Part shown: positions 24,065 to 31,634 of the stretch, piece after piece
Layout of the letters: each line of letters begins with the position of its first letter
Position numbering within the stretch: position 1 is the first letter of the stretch
From: an uncultured Rhodoferax sp.
Lineage (GTDB): Bacteria; Pseudomonadota; Gammaproteobacteria; Burkholderiales; Burkholderiaceae_C
Length of the DNA: 64,000 bases
Direction of reading: 5' to 3'
Assembly: GCF_946221635.1 (NCBI RefSeq)
Contig: NZ_CAMIHB010000006.1
Location: 62,001-126,000, forward strand
Position numbers and translations under genes: made by a program
Notes under the pieces: generated by a model
Told to the model about the DNA's origin: nothing
The model's database searches: none
Seen by the model: only the letters and a program-made list of their open reading frames with translations

Positions 24065-25026
24065 GCGCCACATCGACCGACCTGATTCTTCACCACTACC
24101 CGACCTCGCCGTTCTCGGAAAAGGTGCGGCTCGCGCTGGGCTACAAGGAATTGGCCTGGAAGTCCGTCATCATCCCCGCCATCCTGCCCAAGCCCGATGT
24201 GGTGGCGCTGACCGGCGGCTACCGCAAGACGCCGTTCCTGCAGATCGGCAACGACATCTACTGCGACAGCGCGCTGATTTGCGATGTTCTGGAGCACATC
24301 CGCCCCACACCCACGCTCTACCCGCCCGCGCACAAGGGCATGGCCCGCGTGCTGGCGCAATGGGCCGACACCACGCTGTTCTGGGCTGCCATGGCTTACA
24401 ACCTGCAGCCCAAGGGCGCCGCCAGCATGTTCGAAGGTGCACCGCCCGAAGCGGCCAAGGCCTTTGGCGCCGACCGCGCCGCCATGTCGGCCGGCATGAC
24501 GCGCCTGCGCCCGGCCGACGCCACCGCCGCCTACAAGAGCTACCTGCGCCGCCTGGCCAATATGCTCGAAGGCCAGGCCTTCTTGCTGGGTAGCGCGCCC
24601 TGCGTGGCCGACTTTGCGGCCTACCACCCGCTGTGGTTCACCGCCAAACGCGTGCCGGTGATGGCCGACATCCTCAAGGCCACGCCCATCGTGCTGGCCT
24701 GGATGGACCGCATGGCCGCCATCGGACACGGCCAGATGGAAAAACTCTCTGCTACAGAAGCGATAGCTGCCAGCGCAGCAGCCACGGGGGCTGACGCCCC
24801 ATTTGCCAAAGATCCCGACACCACCTTCCAGGACGAGCACGGCATCCCCCTGGGGAGCGAGGTGACGATTGCGGCCGAAGTCTTCGGCCAGGAAACCACG
24901 GCCGGCACCCTGCTGGCCGCCACCCGCACACGCTTCACCCTGCAGCGCCACGACGCGCGCGCAGGCACCTTGCGCGTGCATTTCCCCCGTATCGGTTACG
25001 TTTTGAAAGCTGCCCCTACCGCATGA
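24061..25026 (+). CDS. Glutathione S-transferase family protein with extra C-terminal domain
   Basis: A 321-residue GST-fold protein. The thioredoxin-like N-terminal domain has HHYPTSPFSEKVRLALGYKELAWKSV and TGGYRKTPFLQIGNDIYCDSALI with the conserved cis-Pro. A helical C-terminal domain has VADFAAYHPLWF. A further ~90 residues after about 230 (EVTIAAEVFGQETTAGTL to the end) are not part of classical GSTs (~210 residues). The join between the two (residues about 230-250, Ala-rich) is encoded by dispersed repeat copy F. Overlaps aidB and the elaA fragment by ATGA on both sides. Substrate unknown. Confidence 0.82.
   Translation: MSATSTDLILHHYPTSPFSEKVRLALGYKELAWKSVIIPAILPKPDVVALTGGYRKTPFLQIGNDIYCDSALICDVLEHIRPTPTLYPPAHKGMARVLAQWADTTLFWAAMAYNLQPKGAASMFEGAPPEAAKAFGADRAAMSAGMTRLRPADATAAYKSYLRRLANMLEGQAFLLGSAPCVADFAAYHPLWFTAKRVPVMADILKATPIVLAWMDRMAAIGHGQMEKLSATEAIAASAAATGADAPFAKDPDTTFQDEHGIPLGSEVTIAAEVFGQETTAGTLLAATRTRFTLQRHDARAGTLRVHFPRIGYVLKAAPTA
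24749..24808 (+). repeat. Dispersed ~58-bp family repeat, copy F (inside GST gene)
   Basis: CTGCTACAGAAGCGATAGC, TGCCAGCGCAGCAGCCACG, GGGGCTGACGCCCCATTTG. It encodes the Ala-rich linker AIAASAAATGADAP between the GST fold and the extra C-terminal domain. Confidence 0.65.
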
Positions 25027-25202
25027 ATGACGCTGTGACTTGGCAATGGCTGCCGTTTGATGCCCTCAGCCGCGAGCAACTGTACGAACTGCTACGCCTG
25101 CGCAGCGAGGTGTTTGTGGTGGAGCAGAACTGCATCTTCCAGGACATGGACGGCCTGGACGACCGGGCCATGCACCTGCTGGGCGGGGTGATCTCGGTTT
25201 AG
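25023..25202 (+). pseudogene. elaA: elaA (GNAT family), truncated after 59 codons
   Basis: The reading frame starts at the GST stop (ATGA) and encodes the unmistakable start of ElaA: LYELLRLRSEVFVVEQNCIFQDMDGLDDRAMHLLG. ElaA proteins are about 150 residues. Here the match stops near base 25180, the frame runs into GVISV and a TAG, and the acetyl-CoA binding part is missing. The remainder is not found anywhere else in the window. The break coincides with the start of the accessory region, so the gene was probably cut by the island's insertion. It is unlikely to give an active enzyme. Confidence 0.8.
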
Positions 25203-25267
25203 GTGCTATTTGTAGCGGTTTGAGTTAAGGGTAAACCCTGATTCTGCAGATCGCTCTAAGCCGCCGC
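25203..25267. other. Putative left boundary of the integrated element
   Basis: 65 bases between the cut elaA and the last gene of the recombinase module. It holds a small inverted repeat GGGTAAACCC and no coding sequence. If the recombinase module defines the element end, an attachment-site half should be here or just inside elaA. The matching half is not in the window. Confidence 0.4.
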
Positions 25268-26032
25268 CTATGGGCCAGGCTTCAACCCATTGGCGAATGC
25301 GAAGACCCTCTCAGAGAATCTTTCGAAATCACCATCGCTCAGTACATCCAGGATCTTTGTGCATATCCCCTCGACCCCCATCAGTCGATGGTTGCGCTGC
25401 TTCAACCCGGCACTGTCTAAAACGGCGTTCAGGACATCCATCGACGTTGCCTGCCTGGTTGTCGGCGGCGATGTCTTTATCCACTCATCCCAATGCCGGA
25501 AGTAATTTGAAGACGCTACCAAAATAACTCCCACCGAATGCCCATGGATCAATGGCGTGGTGCCCTCCCAGTCGAGGCGAGGTGCATTGATGTCATCTCT
25601 CAATGCCTGAAGGAGGCTCGTCAAGTTCAGCAATATTGCGCCGGCACAGGACTCGGAACCCAACATATTGGCTGCGATTTCCTCATTCAATGCAAACCGG
25701 CGCTCGAAAGCCGTCGAGCCGGGTGGAAATGGTTTTTGACTCGGATCACGTCGGTAATCGACACCATGGTCCAGGCTTCTTTTCAAGTCCTTGGACCGCG
25801 AACTGACGACCATGGTCAGGTCAAAAAGTGACTTGAGCATGGGCGCGTTGAATCGCCATGCACTGACAAACCGACGCATGGCGCTGTAGTGCTCGTTGTT
25901 CAGCATCAGATCGCCGCTTTTGGTCATCGCGATATCGCCGTTTCTCAGAACTAGATCACCTGGAGACTTCAGAATCTCCAAACTGAACTTGGTGACGATT
26001 TCTTCGTGGCTCGGTGTGAGTGGCAACTGCAT
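25268..26032 (-). CDS. Unknown protein, third gene of the recombinase module
   Basis: A 254-residue predicted cytoplasmic protein without signal peptide or membrane segment. I do not recognise its family. Visible features: FSLEILKSPGDLVLRNGDIAMTKSGDLMLNNE, RRDPSQKPFPPGSTAFERRFALNEEIAANML, and a SSNYFRHWDEW segment that recalls the N-Y-x-x-H-x-x-E-W motif of some HEPN-like proteins (weak). The start MQLPLTPSHEEIV at 26032 leaves a 10-base gap after the ESCO-like gene; a longer start would overlap it. It lies in the same direction as the recombinase and is probably expressed with it. Confidence 0.65.
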   Translation of the reverse strand: MQLPLTPSHEEIVTKFSLEILKSPGDLVLRNGDIAMTKSGDLMLNNEHYSAMRRFVSAWRFNAPMLKSLFDLTMVVSSRSKDLKRSLDHGVDYRRDPSQKPFPPGSTAFERRFALNEEIAANMLGSESCAGAILLNLTSLLQALRDDINAPRLDWEGTTPLIHGHSVGVILVASSNYFRHWDEWIKTSPPTTRQATSMDVLNAVLDSAGLKQRNHRLMGVEGICTKILDVLSDGDFERFSERVFAFANGLKPGP

Positions 26033-26042
26033 TTTGGTATGG

Positions 26043-27242
26043 CTACAGGTCAGAGGATTCGGTCGGTGGCTGCGCCTGCAAATACTGCTTTTGCTTCGCG
26101 GTCCCATGCTTGTTCACAAATGCCGCCATGGCTTCTGACAGCGGTGTGTCGATTTCAAAATCTCCGTATCGTTGCAGATACTCTGCCCAACGCCTAGCCA
26201 GGACCCCAGTACGGCGCATAGACGGGCACACCCAGATCCAACGCATCCGCCACTTCTCGCCTTCATGCCAAAAGGCGCAGGCACCTATGGCCGCGCCTGG
26301 CCCATATGTATCGGTGTGATCGGCGAACAGGTAGGCATGGCTTGCGGCGCACAGGTTCTTTGTCCTTAGGGAGCCTTCCCATTGAAGAAAGTCGTACTGA
26401 AATTCACACTTGAATTGAAGCGCGCGTTGATGGACTTCCCGGTGCATCCATATGGGTGAATCGCCAATCACCAGTTCTGGATCGGCATGCTTTTCAAGTC
26501 TGGCCTGAAACGCCGCAAGTGGCCGCGGGTTCACAAAGCGCATCACCCGGGCGTGTTCTGACCGATGGGACATCGCACTTTCCGGATCCCCTTTGGTATA
26601 GCGCCACCCACAGTCGGGACAGGTGGTAAATACCTGTGCTGCAGGCCTTCTGTACTTGGGCCCTCTGACCGTCAATATGTGGGGCTGCTTCCCTACAAGG
26701 GTGAATTCGATGCGGCGTCCCAGGGCGTCTTTCCAGTTGTGGGGCGCCCACTCCCCATCATTGTTCTGCTCATCAGAATAGGCAGAAAACTCTTCTTTCA
26801 GGCGCCGCTTTGGGTAGGACAGTAAGGTCCATTCGCTACCCGTGACGTGCGTCAGGTCCTTTTGGGCACGGAGTCCGTGCTCGACCAAGCGTTCGGGATG
26901 GCTGTCAAATCCCATCTCCTCCATACGGACAAACAGGCATGCTGCGTCGGCCAGAGTGAGTGCGTTGGTAGCCATCGCACCGGCCGACAGGTACCTTGGA
27001 CGCTTGTAAACCGCGCGCCAAGGGATCTCAAGGTATTCCGTCAACCGCTCCAAGTCCAGATAAGCAAGCCGTGAATCTGTCGAAAGAAGCAGTTCCTCCA
27101 ACTCAATACCGTAGATCCACCCGCGCGCGATGATGGTGTCATCAACGGGTGTGTACTGGGCAAAGTCGCCAAAGTATCGATTTTTTCCGTTGAGAGCTTG
27201 GTAGATCTGCTGGAGCAGCATGGAGGGAATTTTTCTACTCAT
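26043..27242 (-). CDS. Eco1/ESCO-like protein: C2H2 zinc finger plus acetyltransferase tail
   Basis: A 399-residue protein. Residues 206-230 read TTCPDCGWRYTKGDPESAMSHRSEH: Cys208, Cys211, His226, His230, the spacing and many residues of the zinc finger of eukaryotic cohesin acetyltransferases Eco1/ESCO1/ESCO2 (TTC..CG..YT..PE..M.H...H in ESCO2). After ~100 residues, the tail has WIWVCPSMRRTG (335-346) and DTPLSEAMAAFVNKHGT (365-381), which match the IWV..RR acetyl-CoA loop and the D-P-T-P-x-G-x-x-F-A-x-K-Y-x-x-T end of ESCO. The N-terminal 200 residues are unknown. The ATG overlaps the recombinase stop by 8 bases. Function is inference from family likeness. Confidence 0.72.
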   Translation of the reverse strand: MSRKIPSMLLQQIYQALNGKNRYFGDFAQYTPVDDTIIARGWIYGIELEELLLSTDSRLAYLDLERLTEYLEIPWRAVYKRPRYLSAGAMATNALTLADAACLFVRMEEMGFDSHPERLVEHGLRAQKDLTHVTGSEWTLLSYPKRRLKEEFSAYSDEQNNDGEWAPHNWKDALGRRIEFTLVGKQPHILTVRGPKYRRPAAQVFTTCPDCGWRYTKGDPESAMSHRSEHARVMRFVNPRPLAAFQARLEKHADPELVIGDSPIWMHREVHQRALQFKCEFQYDFLQWEGSLRTKNLCAASHAYLFADHTDTYGPGAAIGACAFWHEGEKWRMRWIWVCPSMRRTGVLARRWAEYLQRYGDFEIDTPLSEAMAAFVNKHGTAKQKQYLQAQPPTESSDL

Positions 27243-28191
27243 TCCTGATGCGTCCCTTCTGCAGGCCTTGCTCAAACCTGTTCTGCAGTTCGGCGTCTGG
27301 GGTATCCAGATAGCGCATGGCTGACTTGATGTCCTGCCAACCTACGTACTCCATCAGCTCCTTGATGTCCCACCCGCTGGCACGGGCCCAGCCGGCAAAG
27401 CCACGGCGCAAAGAGTGACTGCTGTACTCCTTCACGTCCGGTACACCCGCCAGGGACAACATGTTGCGCAGCAGTGGAATCATGCTGTTGGGATGCATGG
27501 CTTTGCTGGACAGGTGGCCCCAACGATCAATGCCTCTGTACGCGGGCCCATCATGCAGCTTGGCCAGCGTGGTCCATTGGGCAAACGCCGTTACCGGGCA
27601 CAGTCTGGACAAGGATGGGCATTTGTAGGTCTTGCCTTGTGCCTGGCGGTCTCCCTTGCTGCGGTCCAGGTAGCAGGTCATCCCCTCGGTGGACACGATT
27701 TGGACGTTTTCAACCGTGAGGCGGGCCAGCTCATCAGACCGGAATCCGCGCCAGAACCCCAACAGGATCAGACTGCGGTCACGGGTAAATCTCAGCGTCG
27801 ATGCGTCGTCACCCTGACGCTCGGAGCGATCAATGTTCTCTGCCAACCAACGGTCCACCCGCTCCAACACCTCCAGATCCAGCGGTCTTGCTCGGTTTTC
27901 CGGGGTGTTGTGAACGGTGCGGATGCCTTTGAGCAGCTGTCGAATAGTGGTAGTTTTGGTCGGATCGGCAAAGCCTTGGTCCAGGTGCCACCGTGACAGC
28001 GCTGCCAGTCTGTGGCGCAGTGTGTTTCCTGACAGCGAGGACGCATAGTCCGCCAGGTAGCGGGCGATGGCATCGCTGCTGGCTGGAAGCAGGCCTTTCC
28101 ATTCCTCCTCAAAGTGCCGGATCGCGGAGGCGTAGCTGAGTTGCGTGTTTTTTCGCTCAGCAGCTTGAAGGTATTCGTCTACGCGGTTCAT
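27235..28191 (-). CDS. Tyrosine recombinase/integrase
   Basis: A 318-residue site-specific recombinase with a SAM-like N-terminal DNA-binding domain (about 1-95) and a complete catalytic set: Arg151 (RGFRSDELARL), Lys179 (DRSKGDRQ), His259 and Arg262 (SSHSLRRGFAGW), Trp285 (YVGWQDI) and nucleophile Tyr294 (AMRYLD). It should cut and join DNA at attachment sites and move or maintain the island. The start at 28191 begins MNRVDEYLQAAERKN; an in-frame start at 28242 would add 17 residues. It leads the three-gene minus-strand module that abuts the truncated elaA. Confidence 0.9.
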   Translation of the reverse strand: MNRVDEYLQAAERKNTQLSYASAIRHFEEEWKGLLPASSDAIARYLADYASSLSGNTLRHRLAALSRWHLDQGFADPTKTTTIRQLLKGIRTVHNTPENRARPLDLEVLERVDRWLAENIDRSERQGDDASTLRFTRDRSLILLGFWRGFRSDELARLTVENVQIVSTEGMTCYLDRSKGDRQAQGKTYKCPSLSRLCPVTAFAQWTTLAKLHDGPAYRGIDRWGHLSSKAMHPNSMIPLLRNMLSLAGVPDVKEYSSHSLRRGFAGWARASGWDIKELMEYVGWQDIKSAMRYLDTPDAELQNRFEQGLQKGRIRNE

Positions 28192-28393
28192 GGCATGAAG
28201 TGGGCAGCTTTGGCGAATGATGCCATCGTTGCTGAGTGCCACTCAGTGCATATGGATGAGCACGTTGGCTCAGGCCTATTTCATCGCGCGAAGTTGCGTC
28301 ACAGAACTTTAATATAATATTTCTAGAATTATTGAAGTGATTGCCAGGAGCGCCTGGCGACACCCCTCAGATCAATCAATTCAAGGAATACGT
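28192..28393. promoter_or_regulatory. Divergent control region between recombinase and fasciclin/ars genes
   Basis: About 200 bases with a strikingly AT-rich patch at 28309-28335. A TATAAT (28313-28318) could be the -10 of the fasciclin-ars transcript; no good -35 is seen. An imperfect palindrome AATATTTCTAGAATTATT (28316-28333) overlaps it and could be the ArsR operator, which is inference. Confidence 0.45.
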
Positions 28394-28876
28394 ATGAAAC
28401 ACCGTGCACTGTTGAACCTCGCTGCTTCCGCCCTCGTGATCGTCGCTGGTTGGGCGAACAGCGCCCAGGCAGAAACCGTGATGGAGACGATTGCTCGCAA
28501 TCCGAACCTGACCACGGCCGCCAAGCTGATCCAGGACGCCGGCCTGGCCGACTCCTTGGGTGGCGCCGGCCCTGTGACCGTATTCGCTCCCAGCAACGCA
28601 GCCTTCAGTGCCATTCCCGCAGGCAAGTTGGCTGAGCTGGCTGGCAACAAGGACATGCTCAAGTCTGTTCTGAGCTACCACGTTGTCGCTGCCAACCTGA
28701 CTTCCGAATCCATCAATAACGGCCTGCAAAAGACCGCCACCGGCGACAGCATCTCTCTGTACAAGGCCGGCACCTTCCTGACCGTCGAAAGCGCCGTGGT
28801 GACCCAGGCTGACCTCAAGGCGTCCAACGGCGTGGTGCAGATCATCGACACGGTGTTGATGCCTCCCAAGAAGTAA
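28394..28876 (+). CDS. Secreted fasciclin (FAS1) domain protein
   Basis: A 160-residue exported protein: signal peptide to about residue 25 (ASALVIVAGWANSAQA), then one FAS1 domain with the family motifs GPVTVFAPSNAAFSAIP (H1 region) and LKSVLSYHVVAANLT, and ASNGVVQIIDTVLMPP at the end. FAS1 proteins mediate adhesion or polymer binding at the cell surface. CAAGGA precedes the ATG. arsR follows 56 bases later in the same direction, with no terminator between them, so it may belong to the arsenic operon, which is unusual. Confidence 0.88.
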   Translation: MKHRALLNLAASALVIVAGWANSAQAETVMETIARNPNLTTAAKLIQDAGLADSLGGAGPVTVFAPSNAAFSAIPAGKLAELAGNKDMLKSVLSYHVVAANLTSESINNGLQKTATGDSISLYKAGTFLTVESAVVTQADLKASNGVVQIIDTVLMPPKK

Positions 28877-28932
28877 CTTAACTTCGCACACGCCAGGCCG
28901 ACCCCAAAAACAAGACCAAAGAGGAGACTGAA

Positions 28933-29256
28933 ATGGATGCAATACAAACGGTGAAGGCCCTGGGCGCCTTGGCCCATGAAACCCGGCTCTCGGTGTTCAG
29001 AATGCTGGTCCAGGCTGGGCCCGAAGGCCTGACACCCAGCGTCATCGCCGAGACGCTGGAAATGCCAGCACCTCCTTTGTCTTTCCATCTGAAAGAACTG
29101 ACCCAGGCGGGGCTCATCGTGGCCCGCCCCGAGGGCAGAAAAATCCACTACAGCGCCAACTTCACCGCCATGAATGAGCTGGTCGGCTACCTCACCGAGA
29201 ACTGCTGCGGTGGCCAGGTCTGTGAAGTAGACGCGACAGGCGCTGCCTGCTGCTAA
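28933..29256 (+). CDS. arsR: ArsR family transcriptional repressor
   Basis: A 107-residue winged-helix regulator: LGALAHETRLSVFRMLVQAG, the recognition helix region SVIAETLEMPAPPLSFHLKELTQAGLIV and the beta-wing RPEGRKIHYSAN. A Cys-rich tail (NCCGGQVCEVDATGAACC) is the likely arsenite site, as in C-terminal-Cys ArsR types rather than the classical CVC in helix 4. It would repress the ars operon until arsenite binds. GAGGAG precedes the ATG. Confidence 0.92.
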   Translation: MDAIQTVKALGALAHETRLSVFRMLVQAGPEGLTPSVIAETLEMPAPPLSFHLKELTQAGLIVARPEGRKIHYSANFTAMNELVGYLTENCCGGQVCEVDATGAACC

Positions 29257-29301
29257 GCCTGGCGACCCCGCCTTCAATCAACCCCATTTCGAAAGAACGT
29301 C

Positions 29302-29799
29302 ATGTCCGAAAAAGTCTACAACGTGCTCTTCCTGTGCACCGGCAACTCCGCCCGCAGCATCCTGGCCGAAGTCCAGCTCAACGTCTTTGGCCGCGGCAAG
29401 TTCAAAGCCTTCTCAGCAGGTAGCTACCCCAACGGCACGGTGAACCCCTTCGCCATTGATTTCCTGCAGAGCAATGGCTTCCCCACAGAGGGCCTGCGCA
29501 GCAAGTCCTGGAACGAGTTTGCCGTAGAGAGTGCTCCGGTCATGGACTATGTGATCACCGTGTGCGACCAGGCAGCCGGCGAGCAATGCCCGTACTGGCC
29601 TGGTCAGCCCATGTCTGCCCACTGGGGTGTTCCAGACCCTGCGGCCGTCGAGGGGACGGATGACCAGAAACGCCGTGCCTTCCGCGATACCGCAGCCATC
29701 ATGCGCCGACGCATCGAGATGTTCACGGCCTTGCCAGCGGCTTCGCTGGACCGCCTCAGCCTCAAATCCAAACTGGACGAAATCGGCAAAACGGCATGA
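29302..29799 (+). CDS. arsC: Arsenate reductase, low-molecular-weight phosphatase type
   Basis: A 165-residue arsenate reductase of the LMW protein tyrosine phosphatase fold. The active-site loop is FLCTGNSARSILAE (catalytic Cys near residue 12), with PVMDYVITVCDQAAGEQCP and the WGVPDPA Asp motif. It reduces arsenate to arsenite with thioredoxin or glutathione/glutaredoxin. The last residues overlap the aquaporin gene by ATGA. A second, unrelated arsenate reductase follows two genes later. Confidence 0.93.
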   Translation: MSEKVYNVLFLCTGNSARSILAEVQLNVFGRGKFKAFSAGSYPNGTVNPFAIDFLQSNGFPTEGLRSKSWNEFAVESAPVMDYVITVCDQAAGEQCPYWPGQPMSAHWGVPDPAAVEGTDDQKRRAFRDTAAIMRRRIEMFTALPAASLDRLSLKSKLDEIGKTA

Positions 29800-30485
29800 A
29801 CTGGCGCAAGGAATTTGTGGCCGAGTTCATCGGCACGGCCATGCTGTTGGCCACGGTGGTGGGCTCCGGCATCATGGGCGAGCGGCTGGCAGGCGGCAAT
29901 GTCGCGGTCGCCTTGCTGGCCAACACCCTGGCCACCGGCGCGGCCCTGATTGCCTTGATCGCCACCTTTGGGCCGACCTCCAGCGCGCACTTCAACCCCT
30001 TGGTGACCTTCACCGAAGTGGCTTTGAAGCGCGCGAGCTGGGGCAAGGCCTCGGTCTACCTGGTCGCCCAGGTCCTGGGTGCCATCGTGGGTGTGATGGC
30101 CGCCCACTACATGTTCGAGCTGCCGCTATTGATGGAGTCCACGCATGTGCGCACTGGGACGCACCAGTGGTGGAGCGAAATCGTGGCTTCGTTCGGTTTG
30201 CTCACCATCATCCTCAATGTGGCCAAGACCCGGCCCGACTTTGTGCCAGTTGCTGTGGGGGCGTACATCACCGCAGCCTACTGGTTCACCGCATCCACCT
30301 CGTTCGCCAATCCGGCCGTCACCATTGCCCGTTCGCTGACTGACACCTTCTCCGGTATCCGACCCACGGACGTTGCAGGCTTCATCCTGAGCCAGGTGGT
30401 GGGCGCCGCCTTGGCCCTTGCCCTTTTCAAATGGTCGGAAGGCACGCCTGCTTCGACCACCTCCATCTCCCACAAGCCCGACTGA
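29796..30485 (+). CDS. aqpS: Aquaglyceroporin (AqpS-like) of the ars operon
   Basis: A 229-residue MIP-family channel with six hydrophobic helices. The two pore half-helices carry SAHFNPLVTF (NPL in place of the first NPA) and SFANPAVTIARS (canonical NPA with the selectivity-filter Arg). In Sinorhizobium meliloti AqpS replaces the ArsB/Acr3 pump and lets arsenite flow out after intracellular reduction; this gene has the same neighbours (arsR, arsC, arsH). No arsB or acr3 occurs in the window. Overlaps arsC by ATGA. Confidence 0.9.
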   Translation: MNWRKEFVAEFIGTAMLLATVVGSGIMGERLAGGNVAVALLANTLATGAALIALIATFGPTSSAHFNPLVTFTEVALKRASWGKASVYLVAQVLGAIVGVMAAHYMFELPLLMESTHVRTGTHQWWSEIVASFGLLTIILNVAKTRPDFVPVAVGAYITAAYWFTASTSFANPAVTIARSLTDTFSGIRPTDVAGFILSQVVGAALALALFKWSEGTPASTTSISHKPD

Positions 30486-30488
30486 ACC

Positions 30489-30911
30489 ATGTCCACCATC
30501 ACGATTTATCACAACCCCGCCTGCGGCACATCCCGCAACACCCTGGCCCTGATTCGCAACTCGGGCGAAGAGCCGGAAGTCATCGAGTACCTGCAAACAC
30601 CGCCCAGCAAGGCCACCCTGCAGTCCCTGATCACAGCGATGGGCATCGGCACCCGTGCACTCCTGCGAGAAAAAGGCACACCCTACGAAGAACTGGGCCT
30701 GGCCGATCCCAAGTGGACCGATGAGCAGCTCGTGGATTTCATGCTGGCCCATCCCATCTTGATCAACCGCCCGGTGGTGGTGACCCCCTTGGGTACCCGT
30801 CTGTGCCGCCCCAGCGAAGCGGTGCTGGACATATTGCCCAAGCAGCAGCAAGGCGCGTTCACCAAGGAAGACGGTGAGAAGGTGATTGACGACAAGGGCC
30901 AACGTGTCTGA
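30489..30911 (+). CDS. arsC: Arsenate reductase, glutaredoxin-dependent (ArsC)
   Basis: A 140-residue ArsC of the Escherichia coli/R773 type: IYHNPACGTSRNTLALIRN with catalytic Cys12, the arsenate-binding Arg in LLREKGTPYEELGL and NRPVVVTPLGTRLCRPSE. It uses glutathione and glutaredoxin. It gives the operon two independent arsenate reductases. Three bases separate it from aqpS, and its end overlaps arsH by eight bases. Confidence 0.93.
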   Translation: MSTITIYHNPACGTSRNTLALIRNSGEEPEVIEYLQTPPSKATLQSLITAMGIGTRALLREKGTPYEELGLADPKWTDEQLVDFMLAHPILINRPVVVTPLGTRLCRPSEAVLDILPKQQQGAFTKEDGEKVIDDKGQRV

Positions 30912-31626
30912 AACCTCTTTGCCCTCCAGCAACCTGGACGCTGCGTGCTTCCAGATCCCCAGCCATGCATCTCTGCAGCCTGCCAAGGTGGCTAACCATC
31001 CTCCACGCATCCTGATGCTCTATGGCTCGCTGCGGGAGCGCTCCTACAGCAAGCTCCTGACGCTGGAGGCGGCACGGCTGTTGGAGACTATGGGCGCAGA
31101 GGTCAAAATCTTCGATCCCGAAGGCCTGCCGCAACCCGATGGCGCCCCGGAGAGCCACCCCAAGGTGCAGGAACTGCGAGAGCTGGCCACCTGGTCCGAA
31201 GGCATGGTCTGGAGCTCCCCCGAGCGCCACGGTGCCATGACCGGCATCATGAAAAGCCAGATCGACTGGATTCCCTTGTCTCAGGGTGCGGTGCGCCCAA
31301 CCCAGGGCAAGACACTGGCCCTGATGCAGGTCAACGGCGGTTCTCAGTCCTTCAATGCCGTCAACCAGATGCGCATCCTGGGCCGCTGGATGCGCATGAT
31401 CACCATACCCAACCAAAGCTCGGTGGCCAAGGCGTTCGCCGAGTTTGATGAAGCCGGACGCATGAAGCCGTCAGCCTTCTATGACCGGGTGGTCGATGTG
31501 ATGGAAGAGTTGGTTAAGTTCACGCTGCTGACGCGCGATGTGTCTCCCTACCTGGTGGACCGCTACAGCGAGCGCAAGGAAACGGCTGCGGAGCTGTCCA
31601 AGCGGGTGAACCAGCGGGCCATTTAG
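30904..31626 (+). CDS. arsH: ArsH, NADPH-dependent FMN oxidoreductase
   Basis: A 240-residue flavoprotein: RILMLYGSLRERSYSKLLTLEAARLL (FMN-binding GSLRxxSxS), SPERHGAMTGIMKSQIDWIPLS and NGGSQSFNAVNQMRILGRWMRM. ArsH oxidises trivalent methylated or aromatic arsenicals and gives oxidative-stress protection. The GTG at 30904 is chosen because AAGGG lies six bases upstream; an upstream TTG at 30886 lacks one. It overlaps the second arsC. Confidence 0.93.
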   Translation: MSETSLPSSNLDAACFQIPSHASLQPAKVANHPPRILMLYGSLRERSYSKLLTLEAARLLETMGAEVKIFDPEGLPQPDGAPESHPKVQELRELATWSEGMVWSSPERHGAMTGIMKSQIDWIPLSQGAVRPTQGKTLALMQVNGGSQSFNAVNQMRILGRWMRMITIPNQSSVAKAFAEFDEAGRMKPSAFYDRVVDVMEELVKFTLLTRDVSPYLVDRYSERKETAAELSKRVNQRAI

Positions 31627-31634
31627 AAAACCTG

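Noticed and set aside
25203..25225. Possible seventh copy of the dispersed repeat (TGCTATTTGTAGCGG)
   Set aside because: Only about 15 bases fit and the GGGGCT/T-run half is missing, so it may be chance.
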